A DNA stretch of 53,088 nucleotides from CAZBDV01 sp964490765 (GTDB taxonomy: Bacteria > Cloacimonadota > Cloacimonadia > Cloacimonadales > JAJBBL01). Each line of letters begins with the position of its first letter. The first letter of the stretch is position 1. The notes under the pieces are model-generated. The model searched no databases. It was given only the letters and a program-made list of their open reading frames with translations, and had not been told where the DNA came from. Below are positions 1 through 9,011 of the stretch, piece by piece. The stretch lies in NCBI GenBank assembly GCA_964490765.1, contig CAZBDV010000012.1:1-53088 (forward strand), read 5' to 3'. A program made the position numbers and the translations under genes.

Positions 1-273
1 TATCGAGAGAAGCCCGTTCGAGCAGGTTTTTAGCTGTTACATTGTACGCTGGCAGGTTTTCTTTGCTACTTTCTTTTGACTGTCCAAAAGAAAGTAGGAA
101 GACGAAAGACGTTGTGAGAGGTTTTCTTTGCTTCGTGGGCTGCGCCGAACTCGGAAGCAGCCACGAAGAAGATTTTTCCTCGGTTCTTTTGACCGTCCAA
201 AAGAAAGTAGTTTAAGAAAAAGTTGGAAGAGTTTTTCTTTGCTTCTTTATTTTGCCGGAACAAAAGAAAGAAG
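1..273. repeat. Multi-hairpin intergenic repeat, copy 1 (window edge)
   Basis: Positions 1-246 match 5744-5989 closely. Inside are a 13-bp perfect stem (66-78 with 85-97, loop ACTGTC), a 12-bp stem with one bulged G (131-143 with 157-168), an 8-bp stem (184-191 with 198-205) and a further stem with one mismatch (242-254 with 261-273, loop CCGGAA). The last one begins four bases after the stop of the GLUG gene and may help end its transcript, although no T-run follows. The short reading frames in this stretch are repeat-encoded and not believable genes. The repeat is cut by the start of the window. Confidence 0.8.
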
Positions 274-276
274 AGA

Positions 277-2796
277 TCATTTAAGTAAGAGCATCTTGCG
301 GGTCTCTGTATATTCAGGGGTGGTCATTCTGTAATAATAGATGCCTGTTGCTACTTTGCTTCCGGTATCATTCTTCCCGTTCCAGATTATCCGGTGTTCC
401 CCTGCATCGTGATATTCGCTCAACAGGGTGATTACTCTCTGCCCTTTGATGTTGTATATTGTCAGTTCTACCCTGCCGGGAGTGGGAAGGGTGAAAAAGA
501 TTGTCGTCTCGGGGTTGAAGGGGTTGGGATAGTTAAAGATAGTTAAGGATTCAGCAATCTCTATGAGATCTTCTTCCAGAAAGAGAGTAACATCTGTCAG
601 GTAAGGGTAGCCGTTATTAGCCTCATGAGTTTCATCCTCACTCCAGATTTGTATAAAATCCCAGGCGACATAAGTATCAGCAGTATGAGGATAGGTCATA
701 TCGGCTGTGGTTCTCCCCTCTCCCATCTCACTTGTATCATGTCCCGAAGTTTCGGTATTCCAGTAGTTATTCGTATCCGCATAATTCTCTCCTGTCTCGA
801 TATAACCTACAAGTCCGCCTACGTCAGCACTACCGCTTACCGAGCCGAGAGAGTAGCAATGTATGATCGTTCCCTGGATGTTTCCTCCAATCAAACCTCC
901 CACAAAACCAAAAGCTTCAACACTACCCGTGCTGTAACTATCGGTGACAACAGAGAATTCATTGGAACCTACAAGACCACCGACAGCTCCATGTCCACTC
1001 ACACTTCCCGTGCTATAGCTATTGCTGATAACGGAATATTCATTGGTTCCTACCAGGCCACCTACATAAACTTCTGTTCCGCTCACATTCCCCGTGCTGT
1101 AACTTGCGCTGATATTGGAGGAACTAACACTGGCTCCGACCAGACCGCCAAGCAGTTCAATGCCATTGACATCAGTGGTGCTGTAGCTGTTCTCTATGTT
1201 GCCTAAATACTGCAAACCCACCAGGCCACCAAGCAGATAACTACCATTCACACTTCCGCTACTATAAGAATTACTGATAGTAGCGTCGTAATTATAAGCC
1301 ACAAGCCCGCCGACAGTCTCTTCGCCGTTCACGGCACCCTGGCTGTGACAGTCGGTAATGAGGGATTGCTCATCATTTAACCCGACAATTGCCCCGACTT
1401 TCTGATACCCTGTAATATTGACATTGATAACACCGAGATCCTGGATCACAGCAGTCGAGGTGTAGCCAAAGAGGCCGATGCTAGAAGTATCGGGGCGATA
1501 GATGTGTAATCCGTTTATTACATGACCCTGTCCGTTATAAGACCCTGAAAAAGGTACTTGAAGTGTCCAGATCCAATAGCCTATCGGATCCCAACCCCTT
1601 CCGCCAAACCAATCTACGGTATCTGAAGCATCGATATCGGCTGTCTGAATGTAATGATACCCCCAACGGTCAGAATCTTCAGCTATCCAGTAGAGGTTTT
1701 CCAGTGTTGCTATCTCATAGGGATTTCCGGGGTCACCGTTACCAGCTAACGGTTGCTCTGATTGCGGTATGTACCATTGCCACTGGAAATAGGGATAACC
1801 GTCGTTTTCCCCGGAAGTAACATCGGGAGTCCAGACATTTTCAAAATCCCAGTTGACATAAGTATTCGAAGTATGTGGATAGGTCATCTCTTCTGTCGTG
1901 CGACCCTGTCCCATAGCACTCGTTGCCTGTCCCGAAGTCTCGGTATCCCAGTAGTTGTCTATATCTGCAACCGTTCCTGAGGTATGTCCTACAAGCCCTC
2001 CTATGGGAGCGTTCCCGCTGACAGAACCTCTGGAATAGCTGTACTGAATATCCGAATTATCGCAAAATCCAACCAAACCACCGGCATAATCAATTGAGGA
2101 AACGACGTCGCCTCTGCTGTAGCAATTGAAGATAATCGAACTCGCACTTCCTCCAACCAGCCCGCCGACCTTTTCTGCTCCCGTAACACTCACCGCAGAA
2201 TAGCTGTAAGAGATCGTTGATAACTGATGATAACCCACTAAACCGCCTACCCAGGCATCTGTACCGTTTACACTACCGGTGCTGTAACTATAATAAATAC
2301 TGGAATTCTGTATATAGGCAGCCAATCCCGCAGTTCCAATAGATCCCGTTATATTGACATTAGTTACTCCGACACCATCTATCTCCGCCTGAGAAGTATA
2401 ACCAAAGAGGCCAACGGTTACTGTACCGGGACGGTTGATATACAGACCATCAATTGTATAACCTGCACCGACAAAATTACCGGAATAGGGAAGATTATCA
2501 GGATGATTTTCATCGAAAAAAATACCTATCGGACTCCAACCCTCACCTCCAAACCAGTTCTCGGTCTCTGAGGCATCGATATCGGCTGTCAGTTTATAAT
2601 GTCTTGACCAGCGAGCCGCCCGGTCAGGATCGGGGACAACAGTATCACTCGCTGCTATCCAGTAAAGGTTTTCCAGGGTTGCTATCTCGTAGGGATTGCT
2701 AGCGGTTCCGTCACCAACTGACGGTTCTATAGCTGTTTGTGCCGTAAGGCCGGCAGTTGCGGTCATTACGATAAAAAGGATTGTGACTAATTTCAT
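277..2796 (-). CDS. Secreted GLUG-repeat protein with two solenoid halves and C-terminal FlgD-like/sorting domain
   Basis: An 839-residue exported surface protein, probably structural or adhesive. Residues 1-20 form a signal peptide ending in TAQT. Two long repeat blocks follow, each opening with the phrase NPYEIATLENLYWIA (near residues 36 and 356) and continuing with many GLUG-type units of the form SYSTGSV-GG-VGGLVG, expected to fold as a beta-solenoid. The last ~85 residues carry NYPNPFNPETTI and end in KMLLLK, a beta-sandwich that annotation pipelines call a type A T9SS sorting domain or FlgD-Ig-like domain. An AGGAG site sits 3-4 bases before the ATG. The duplicated block makes it about twice the repeat content of the next gene upstream, which ends 53 bp away, so the two are probably one operon. 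No enzymatic motif is visible. The export role is well supported; the ligand is unknown. Confidence 0.85.
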   Translation of the reverse strand: MKLVTILFIVMTATAGLTAQTAIEPSVGDGTASNPYEIATLENLYWIAASDTVVPDPDRAARWSRHYKLTADIDASETENWFGGEGWSPIGIFFDENHPDNLPYSGNFVGAGYTIDGLYINRPGTVTVGLFGYTSQAEIDGVGVTNVNITGSIGTAGLAAYIQNSSIYYSYSTGSVNGTDAWVGGLVGYHQLSTISYSYSAVSVTGAEKVGGLVGGSASSIIFNCYSRGDVVSSIDYAGGLVGFCDNSDIQYSYSRGSVSGNAPIGGLVGHTSGTVADIDNYWDTETSGQATSAMGQGRTTEEMTYPHTSNTYVNWDFENVWTPDVTSGENDGYPYFQWQWYIPQSEQPLAGNGDPGNPYEIATLENLYWIAEDSDRWGYHYIQTADIDASDTVDWFGGRGWDPIGYWIWTLQVPFSGSYNGQGHVINGLHIYRPDTSSIGLFGYTSTAVIQDLGVINVNITGYQKVGAIVGLNDEQSLITDCHSQGAVNGEETVGGLVAYNYDATISNSYSSGSVNGSYLLGGLVGLQYLGNIENSYSTTDVNGIELLGGLVGASVSSSNISASYSTGNVSGTEVYVGGLVGTNEYSVISNSYSTGSVSGHGAVGGLVGSNEFSVVTDSYSTGSVEAFGFVGGLIGGNIQGTIIHCYSLGSVSGSADVGGLVGYIETGENYADTNNYWNTETSGHDTSEMGEGRTTADMTYPHTADTYVAWDFIQIWSEDETHEANNGYPYLTDVTLFLEEDLIEIAESLTIFNYPNPFNPETTIFFTLPTPGRVELTIYNIKGQRVITLLSEYHDAGEHRIIWNGKNDTGSKVATGIYYYRMTTPEYTETRKMLLLK

Positions 2797-2849
2797 GATC
2801 TCCTCTACTTTAAGGTTATTGAGTACACACTGATATACTACTTCTGTTC

Positions 2850-4601
2850 TTATTTCAGGAGTAGCATCTTGTTTACCCTGTCATATTCCGGGGTAATCAT
2901 TCTGTAGAAATATACCCCCGAGGAGACAGGTTGGCCGAGATCATTCTTACCGTCCCAGACGATAGAATGCTCTCCAGCTTCCTTGAATTCCTTTAACAGT
3001 TTAGATATTCTCTCTCCCTTGATGTTGTAGACAGTTAGTTCAACGTTGCCGGGTACGGAAATTCTAAATTTGATCGTCGTCTCAGGATTGAAGGGGTTGG
3101 GATAGTTAGTGAGGGTGAGACTCTCGACAACTTCGATGACATCATCTTCCAGAGAGAGAGTAACATCTGTAAGGTAAGGATAGCCGTTATTGATATCATA
3201 ATCAACATCTTCAGCCCAGATATCATTAAAATCCCAGTCAACAAAAGTAGCAGTACCATAGGGGTAGGTCATCTCATCTGTATTTCGTCCTTCTCCACCA
3301 ACACTTGACGTCTGCCCGGATGTCTCCATATCCCAGTAGCTGCTAAAAGTGGAACTATCAGATTGAGCCCCTATCAGACCTCCGACCCAACTCTGTCCAC
3401 TCACACTCCCAGTACTGTAGCTGTCATTGATGATAGAACTAACCTGTATTCCTACCAAGCCTCCGACCTGAGAATTTCCATTGACACTTCCGGTGCTGTA
3501 ACTGTCACTGATTGTGCAGTTTGATTCTTGAACCCCTACCAGACCACCAATAATTTCAACCCCATTGACACTCCCCGTACTGTTACTCTTGCTTACAGTA
3601 GAGTTATTAGATTGATACCCCAGCAGACCGCCGACTCCAGCTTCTCCACTCGCATCGACTGTACTGTAACTATTTGTGATAGTGGAATTCGATTGCATAC
3701 CAACCAGGCCACCTACGGCAGATTCTGTTCCGGTCACAATTCCCGAACTGTAGCTGTTACTTATGGTAGAACTAAATTGATTACCCGCCAGGCCGCCGAC
3801 TTGAGAATATCCATTCACACTACCTGTGCTGTAGCTGTCATTGATGGTAGAATTAACCTGCGTTCCTACCAAACCACCGACCTGAGAATCCCCATCCACA
3901 CTACCCGAGCTGTAACTGTTATTGATCACGGAACCACTTTGCCCTCCTACAAGGCCGCCGACAAATTCTAAATAACCTGTTCCACCTACACTGACACTGC
4001 TGTAACTGTCGACTATGTGAGAATTATCAAGTTGCCCTCCTACCAGGCCACCAACATAACCTACATAACCTGTTCCATTTATACTTCCCGTGCTGTAGCA
4101 GTTGATTATGGTAGTTGCATGTTGAGCCCCAACCAGGCTACCCACAGTATTGTTTCCGGTTATGTCGATATTGGTCAGACCAAGATTCTCTATTGTAGCT
4201 CCCTCCACGTTGCCAAAAAGACCGACACCATCATTATTGGGACGATTTATATAGATAGCGTCAATAGAGTGATTCTCACCATTATAAGATCCGGTAAATG
4301 GGCGGTTATCCAATGAAGTTATCCAATATCCTATCGGATTCCAACCCTGCTCTTCAAACCAGTTTATTGTATCGGAAGCATCAATATCGGCTGTCTGGAT
4401 ATAGTGACTCGACCAGCGTGTCTCCTGATCGGGATCGGGTACATAACATTCGCTAGCTGTTATCCAATATAGATTCTCCAATGAGGCTATCTCGTAGGGA
4501 TTATCTTGCGACCCGTCACCGGCTGAAGGTTCTATAACTGTTTGTGCTGTAAGTCCGATACTCAACATTACCAGCAATAAAATTGCTCCTGAATATTTCA
4601 T
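2850..4601 (-). CDS. Secreted GLUG-repeat protein with C-terminal FlgD-like/sorting domain
   Basis: A paralogue of the neighbouring 839-residue protein with one repeat block instead of two. The start was set at 4601 because GGAGG (4611-4607) stands five bases upstream; the longer frame from 4613 begins inside that ribosome site. The signal peptide MKYSGAILLLVMLSIGLTAQ is followed by NPYEIASLENLYWI, then roughly ten GLUG units (SYSTGSVNG-VGGLVG) and a C-terminal beta-sandwich with NYPNPFNPETTI, ending KMLLLK as in its neighbour. The predicted protein is 583 residues, exported, and probably displayed on the surface or secreted. It is first in a likely two-gene operon with the gene at 277-2796. 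Function beyond cell-surface display cannot be told from sequence. The repeats are degenerate at DNA level, so recent slippage is not obvious. Confidence 0.85.
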   Translation of the reverse strand: MKYSGAILLLVMLSIGLTAQTVIEPSAGDGSQDNPYEIASLENLYWITASECYVPDPDQETRWSSHYIQTADIDASDTINWFEEQGWNPIGYWITSLDNRPFTGSYNGENHSIDAIYINRPNNDGVGLFGNVEGATIENLGLTNIDITGNNTVGSLVGAQHATTIINCYSTGSINGTGYVGYVGGLVGGQLDNSHIVDSYSSVSVGGTGYLEFVGGLVGGQSGSVINNSYSSGSVDGDSQVGGLVGTQVNSTINDSYSTGSVNGYSQVGGLAGNQFSSTISNSYSSGIVTGTESAVGGLVGMQSNSTITNSYSTVDASGEAGVGGLLGYQSNNSTVSKSNSTGSVNGVEIIGGLVGVQESNCTISDSYSTGSVNGNSQVGGLVGIQVSSIINDSYSTGSVSGQSWVGGLIGAQSDSSTFSSYWDMETSGQTSSVGGEGRNTDEMTYPYGTATFVDWDFNDIWAEDVDYDINNGYPYLTDVTLSLEDDVIEVVESLTLTNYPNPFNPETTIKFRISVPGNVELTVYNIKGERISKLLKEFKEAGEHSIVWDGKNDLGQPVSSGVYFYRMITPEYDRVNKMLLLK

Positions 4602-4800
4602 CATATCCTCCATATTTCAGGTTGTAGGTTTGATACTCGGGTATTTACTGAAATTTATCTTGAGAATTACTTATATTCGATAGTAATATGCATGCAATGC
4701 AGGATGCAAAAACTTCATCTTAGCCTCTGTCTAATGTATTTAGCATTGGACTTTGATGTACTATAAGTAGAAACGATTTTTTTCATAAAATTGTCAAGGA

Positions 4801-5540
4801 ATGATTGGCATTGAGAGCAAAGCAGGGAGGGATGGGTGACGAAGTGACGGGGTGACGAAGTAACGGGGTGACGAGGTGACGAAGTGACGGGGAGACTGAG
4901 AGACTGAGAGAGGGAGAGACGGAGAGACGAAGAGACTGAGAGAGGGTGAGACGGAGTGATAAAAAGTAGTGAGTAGTGAGTGGTGAGTTGTGAGATCCGG
5001 AGGAAGCAAAGCAAGCCTGTGGGAGCAAAGCAGGGAGGGATGGGTGACGAGGTGACGGGGTGATGGGGAGACTGAGAGACTGAGAGAGGAAGAGACGGAG
5101 TGATAAAAAGTAGTGAGTGGTGAGTTGTGAGTTGTGAGATCCGGAGGGAGCAGAGAAAGAAGTGATGGGGTGACGGGGTAACGAAGTGACGGGGAGACGG
5201 AGTGACGGGGTGACGGAGAGACGGGGTGACGAGGTGACGGGGTGATGGGGAGACTGAGAGACTGAGAGAGGGAGAGACGGAGGGATAAAAAGTAGTGAGT
5301 AGTGAGTTGTGAGATCCGGAGGAAGCAAAGCAAGCCTGTGGGAGCAGAGAAAGAAGTGACGGGGTGACGGGGTGACGAAGTGACGGGGAGACGGAGAGAC
5401 TGAGAGAGGGTGAGACGGAGGGATAAAAAGTAGTGAGTAGTGAGTGGTGAGTTGTGAGATCCGGAGGAAGCAAAGCAAGCCAGAGGAGGCAAAGCATGGA
5501 GAGGTGGGTGACGAGGTGACGAAGTGACGGGGTGACGGTC
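4801..5540. repeat. Mosaic of short degenerate tandem repeats (period 7-8)
   Basis: A non-coding tract made of modules strung together. One is GTGACGGG-type (period about 8; 4837-4890, 5044-5062, 5162-5242, 5355-5390, 5508-5536). Another is GAGACTGA/GAGAGACG (period 8). A third is AGTNGTG (period 7; 4965-4994, 5109-5138, 5290-5311, 5429-5458), always introduced by GATAAAAAGTAGTGAG. A linker resembling GGAGGAAGCAAAGCAAGC joins them. The same modules return near 47.4, 48.1-48.9 and 52.4-53.1 kb. All six frames are open in places because the repeats lack stops, which gives spurious Pro/Ser/His-rich frames. The stretch 4602-4800 holds nothing else recognisable. Confidence 0.85.
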
Positions 5541-5654
5541 GGAACTGCCATTCCTTTTAGGGTGGTGGGTGGGAATAGGTGAATGTGATTCCGTTTGGGG
5601 TGGTGGGCGGGAATAGAAGTTCGCTATTCAGCTTAGGGTGGTGGGCGGGAATAG
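5541..5654. repeat. Three-unit 38-bp G-rich array
   Basis: The 19-bp core GGGTGGTGGGYGGGAATAG begins at 5560, 5598 and 5636, exactly 38 bp apart. It alternates with 19-bp variable segments that share ATTC in the middle and TTR at the end. Each core has four closely spaced G-runs (GGG-T-GG-T-GGG-C-GGG), a potential two-tetrad G-quadruplex on the plus strand. The ATTC of the variable half can also pair with the GAAT of the core. Three copies with such short units do not fit a CRISPR array. Confidence 0.75.
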
Positions 5655-5743
5655 ATAAAATCCAGCATTACAATTAACAGCGTGAATAAAACCGTACGAG
5701 AAGGGGCTTCGAAGATACTGTCCGACGAGCGAAGCGAGGAGTT

Positions 5744-5989
5744 TATCGAGAGAAGCCCGTTCGAGAAGGTTTTTAGCTGTTACATTGTACGCTGGAGAGG
5801 TTTTCTTTGCTTCTTTCTTTTGCCGGAACAAAAGAAAGAAGGAAGACGAAAGACGCTGTGAGAGCTTTTCTTTGCTTCGTGGGCTGCGCCGAACTCGGAA
5901 GCAGCCACGAAGAAGAGTTTTCCTCGGTTCTTTTGCCGGAACAAAAGAAAGAAATTTAAGAAAAAGTTGGAAGAGCTTTTCTTTGCTTC
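5744..5989. repeat. Multi-hairpin intergenic repeat, copy 2
   Basis: Matches the first 246 bases of the window. The first hairpin (5810-5822 with 5829-5841) is a perfect 13-bp stem with loop CCGGAA. Compared with copy 1, an A-T pair in the stem has become T-A on both arms. The second stem (5875-5887 with 5901-5912) keeps the same bulged G, and the third is TTCTTTTG/CAAAAGAA. Sequence just upstream (5655-5743) may belong to a longer form of the repeat cut off at the window start. The stretch 5990-6113 shows nothing recognisable. Confidence 0.8.
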
Positions 5990-6113
5990 CTGGTTACCTG
6001 AAAGAAAATACATTTAAAAAGTCTAAATAAACATTCTTAAAAGAAATAAAGTTGAAATCTTTCCTGCTTGCTCCCCCTCCCTCTGGTATTTCCACCAGAC
6101 ACCAACACACTAA

Positions 6114-6782
6114 TTATGAATTCCGCATATCTCTATCTCCGCTTTTCACCACGAATATCTCTATATTCAGATCAGATTCACTTCTGTAAACTGCATATCT
6201 ATTAATAGTGATCCTTGCCCGCAGGGTTGCAGCAATGAACCTGTCATCCTTTTCGATCAGCTTGATTGACCTCTTGACTGCAACATCCACGGCGTGACAG
6301 ATCCTTCTAGCTTCATCGCTTGACATTCTCATTCTTTTCATATAGGGGTTATACACGCATTTCAGATACTGCAGGATGAACTCCCTTTCTCTCTCCAGGC
6401 CCTGAAGCAGTGCCGGATCATCACAAGCCCCGTTTCTCAGCAGGGCGATCTTCTCGTTCACACGATTCAGTCGTTTGAAACAGTCATCTACCGTCTTCCT
6501 GTCACTGAGTTCTATACCCGCATCTCCCATTGCGATACTGAATCCCTCATTATTCGTCCTGCATGGTGACTGAACATCAAAGAATTCGTAATACTCTTCC
6601 AGGTCTATGAGAGAATTCTTCTCTGCTCTCAGCATCACTGTCGGGATCTCTGTGTCTGGATGTTTGATTATCTCGGTAATATACCAGAATCCTTTCGAAA
6701 ACCTGTACCTCAGCTCCAAACCGTAGCTGGTACTAATCTCCACCTCCTTCCTGCCGGTTACGATTAATTTTATGGTAACCAT
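6114..6782 (-). CDS. Hypothetical protein, 222 residues
   Basis: I do not recognise the family. The ATG at 6782 is preceded by GGAGG (6791-6787) at good distance, so the gene is probably real. The protein is mixed alpha/beta. The N-terminal ~60 residues are strand-rich. Residues ~95-190 look helical and charged, with a pattern (a coiled-coil-like EREREFILQYL, then a segment SSDEARRICHAVDVAVKRS and a closing RARI-INRYAVYR) that resembles the helical region seen next to regulatory ATPase or signalling domains in many bacteria. That resemblance is by eye only. No signal peptide, membrane segment or catalytic motif is visible. It lies 139 bp downstream of the HigB/HigA-like pair on the same strand but is not clearly co-transcribed. 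Function is unknown. Confidence 0.6.
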   Translation of the reverse strand: MVTIKLIVTGRKEVEISTSYGLELRYRFSKGFWYITEIIKHPDTEIPTVMLRAEKNSLIDLEEYYEFFDVQSPCRTNNEGFSIAMGDAGIELSDRKTVDDCFKRLNRVNEKIALLRNGACDDPALLQGLEREREFILQYLKCVYNPYMKRMRMSSDEARRICHAVDVAVKRSIKLIEKDDRFIAATLRARITINRYAVYRSESDLNIEIFVVKSGDRDMRNS

Positions 6783-6921
6783 CTCGCCTCCACGAGTCTT
6801 TTAATATGGCCTTCCCGCAATTAAGGACGGCCGGGTTAACGGTCCTGACAGGTTCACCTGCAAACCTGTCATTATGATTAGATAAGTTTCGGCTTGTAAT
6901 GTTAATCATTCTTACCTCTTC

Positions 6922-8151
6922 TCATCTGAAGTATTCCTCATAGAATGCTTTTCTCACCTGATTATACCCCACAGTCTGCGACAGTATCCGGTAGTTATTG
7001 GTTTCATACCTGATCCTTCCGGCAACGATAGCCGGGCTGATCCCCAGTTTCCGGGCGAATTTCTCCACACTGACGGGCGAGTAATCACCCTTACCCTCTC
7101 TATAGAATTTCTGCCACTCTCTATTCGGGATCAGCATATCGCGGGCAAATTCGTTCGCTTCTCGCTCTTCTTGCGTCTCGCAATCCAGTATCTCCAGGTC
7201 GTCGAATATTAATCTTCTCTTCTCTCCCAGATGTTTGATGATATGCCCCAGCTCATGGAAGAGCGAGAACCAGAAATGATCTACCCTGTCGTAACGGAGT
7301 GTAAGTGCTATGAGTGGAGTATTACTCTCCGGCATCAGCATCGCTGCTCCATCTATATGTGTCTTCTTGAGATGCGGAAGTATGACAAGTCGTATCCCCA
7401 GTTCAGCCAGGGTTCTTCCCGAATTTTTCACTCCGTCCGGTTCGCCACTCAGCCGTGCCAGTTCCCGCAGTTTAGCAACAGTCAATCTGCTTCTGTCGTA
7501 ATCTCCGCTCCTCTTCCTGGCTCCCCGCTCCAGTGCTTTATACTGCCAGATCTTCAGGGCCAGCGGATTGACGGTAGCATTCCTCCGTAACTGCCGGCGA
7601 AAATAAGCGCTGTTACCGGTTCCGAAAGTGAAATCGTAAAACCTCTTCTGGGGGAAGATCTCTCTCAGCCACTCATCGTTCACCTCTCTTGCCGGGATGT
7701 CATCTTCCCTGATCCATCCCTTTTTCACCAGTTCATTGATTAACGCTCTACTTAACATACCCTTCTGCTTCTTTACCTGCTCCGGTATGTGGTTCAAAAA
7801 GATCTTTACAGGAATATCGAGATGCTTGCTCAACAGCCTCATCATCGAGAGAGAGAGATTCCTCTTCCTGCTCAGGATCTCGGAAGCTACGGTCGGGCTG
7901 CTCAGCAGTGTTGCCAGGTCCCTCTGCTTCATCCCTTTATCTTCCATCCTGATCTTGATGGCTTCGATCGGATCGGGGTTACCGATCTCGAACCTCTCCT
8001 TCTCGTATTTCTCGATCAGCACGGTCAGGACTTCCAGCCTTCTTAAATCGTCACTGCCCAGCTCCGATCCGCTCTCCATCAACTCTCGTTGCTTCGCTAA
8101 CGCCTGTCGGTATTCTCTCTCATCCTTGATAACCTTCAGCTTGTAGATCAT
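6922..8151 (-). CDS. HigA-like antitoxin fused to ImmA/IrrE-family metallopeptidase domain
   Basis: A 409-residue regulator. The ATG at 8151 was chosen because GGAGG lies at 8160-8156; the longer frame from 8223 overlaps the upstream gene and has no ribosome site. The N-terminal helical segment (~1-60) resembles the start of HigA-type antitoxins. An XRE helix-turn-helix follows at ~65-120 (KGMKQRDLATLLSS then SEILSRKRNLS). The C-terminal half carries a zinc-peptidase signature HELGH (299-303) with downstream glutamates (EREANEFARDMLIP) typical of the ImmA/IrrE family. It stands 31 bp after a HigB-like toxin gene on the same strand. Expected role: bind and neutralise the toxin and repress their operon, with the peptidase perhaps cleaving a repressor or antitoxin. 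The family and metal motif are visible; the substrate is inferred. Confidence 0.85.
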   Translation of the reverse strand: MIYKLKVIKDEREYRQALAKQRELMESGSELGSDDLRRLEVLTVLIEKYEKERFEIGNPDPIEAIKIRMEDKGMKQRDLATLLSSPTVASEILSRKRNLSLSMMRLLSKHLDIPVKIFLNHIPEQVKKQKGMLSRALINELVKKGWIREDDIPAREVNDEWLREIFPQKRFYDFTFGTGNSAYFRRQLRRNATVNPLALKIWQYKALERGARKRSGDYDRSRLTVAKLRELARLSGEPDGVKNSGRTLAELGIRLVILPHLKKTHIDGAAMLMPESNTPLIALTLRYDRVDHFWFSLFHELGHIIKHLGEKRRLIFDDLEILDCETQEEREANEFARDMLIPNREWQKFYREGKGDYSPVSVEKFARKLGISPAIVAGRIRYETNNYRILSQTVGYNQVRKAFYEEYFR

Positions 8152-8182
8152 TAAACCTCCCTCTTGCTCTTCTCCGCTTCTA

Positions 8183-8458
8183 CTATCCGCTACACCTCTG
8201 CTCTCCAAAGATACCCAGAACAACTACCGCACCGACATCGTAATTGATCAGGCTGTTCAACATGAAACCCTGACTGTTCAGATCGAACCGCCAGTGATTT
8301 CTCTTTACCTCCTCAGCTCTCGGGTATATTTCCCTTACATCCTCTGCCCGCTTCCAGGATACTGCCTCCACGACAGACACCCACGTCTCCACCGAACTCT
8401 TCAGCTCGGCATGTCTCAATATTTCTTCTTTCAATAGCCCCCTGTTCGTAATTTTCAT
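8183..8458 (-). CDS. higB: HigB-like type II toxin (RelE-fold mRNA interferase)
   Basis: A 91-residue protein matching the HigB_toxin pattern. It has a short start MKIxxxxxL, then a helix ending in WVSVVEAVSWKRAEDVREIYPRA-type sequence, then NHWRFDLNSQGFMLNSLINYD forming the beta sheet core. Known family members are ribosome-dependent mRNA endonucleases. It precedes the HTH/metallopeptidase gene by 31 bp, the toxin-first order usual for higBA. The usual C-terminal tail with a THxEYD-like motif is missing here: the frame ends GIFGEQRCSG. The toxin may therefore be a divergent subtype or inactivated at its C-terminus. No clean single-base shift restores a typical tail in the other two frames. 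Assignment rests on motif order and context. Confidence 0.75.
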   Translation of the reverse strand: MKITNRGLLKEEILRHAELKSSVETWVSVVEAVSWKRAEDVREIYPRAEEVKRNHWRFDLNSQGFMLNSLINYDVGAVVVLGIFGEQRCSG

Positions 8459-9011
8459 GAGCCAATCTTTATCCTCCCCATAATTTTGTCAAGCACTTTC
8501 ATAAAAAATGTATATGAATTTTAAATGAACATATCTCTCATTCCCTATTATTCATTATTCATCGTTCATTATTCATTCCCTCTATATATTGTTGCATCAC
8601 AAAAAATAGATCAGCGGCAAAAAAAATAAAACTTCCTGCTCTCCTCTGTCAGTTTCGCTCACAATGAGCCCATTACTTCTCTTATCCGGACAGACAGTAT
8701 CAGGAGATGGTAGTTTAGCAGGACGTATTTTGAAGATTTTTTTCCCGTTATCCTGCTAACTTTCAGTAAACATTCTATGTATCAAAATCTCTCAGCAGAA
8801 TCTGACCGGGGATCACAAATATAAACAACTGCTATCAAATAACCAGACGCATAGGTATTCCTCTCGAGAAATACCCTGCATAATATGCTACTTCCCGTTA
8901 TAGCGATCTATATAATACAGACGGTTAACCCTGCACCCTGCAGAAGTATCGGGCTAAAAGTTTACAATTTATAATCTAAAAGGCTTCGCATAAGCATTCA
9001 GTTAGTTTTCT
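8459..9011. other. Intergenic region, no gene seen
   Basis: No believable reading frame. At 8540-8582 there is a run of ATTCATT-like units (period about 8) related in style to the other tandem tracts of this window. The promoter of the toxin-antitoxin pair should lie just above 8458 but no clear -35/-10 pair was found. Confidence 0.5.

Noticed and set aside
66..334. Small basic frames at the window start and again at 5628-6030
   Set aside because: Encoded by the multi-hairpin repeat in both copies; no ribosome sites.
625..1206. Open frame on the plus strand opposite the GLUG gene (and others at 3528-3971)
   Set aside because: Antisense shadows of the repetitive GLUG coding sequence.
277..4601. 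Type IX secretion as proof of a Bacteroidetes host
   Set aside because: NPFNP-type C-terminal domains are widespread in several FCB phyla; no por/gld genes are present in the window to support T9SS.
4715..5551. Several overlapping long frames rich in Pro, Ser, His and Thr on the minus strand
   Set aside because: They run through the period-7/8 tandem repeats, are open in all three frames at once and have no ribosome sites; repeat artefacts.
5541..5654. CRISPR-like regular spacing
   Set aside because: Only three units, 19-bp cores and 19-bp variable parts that share conserved positions, and no cas genes anywhere in the window.
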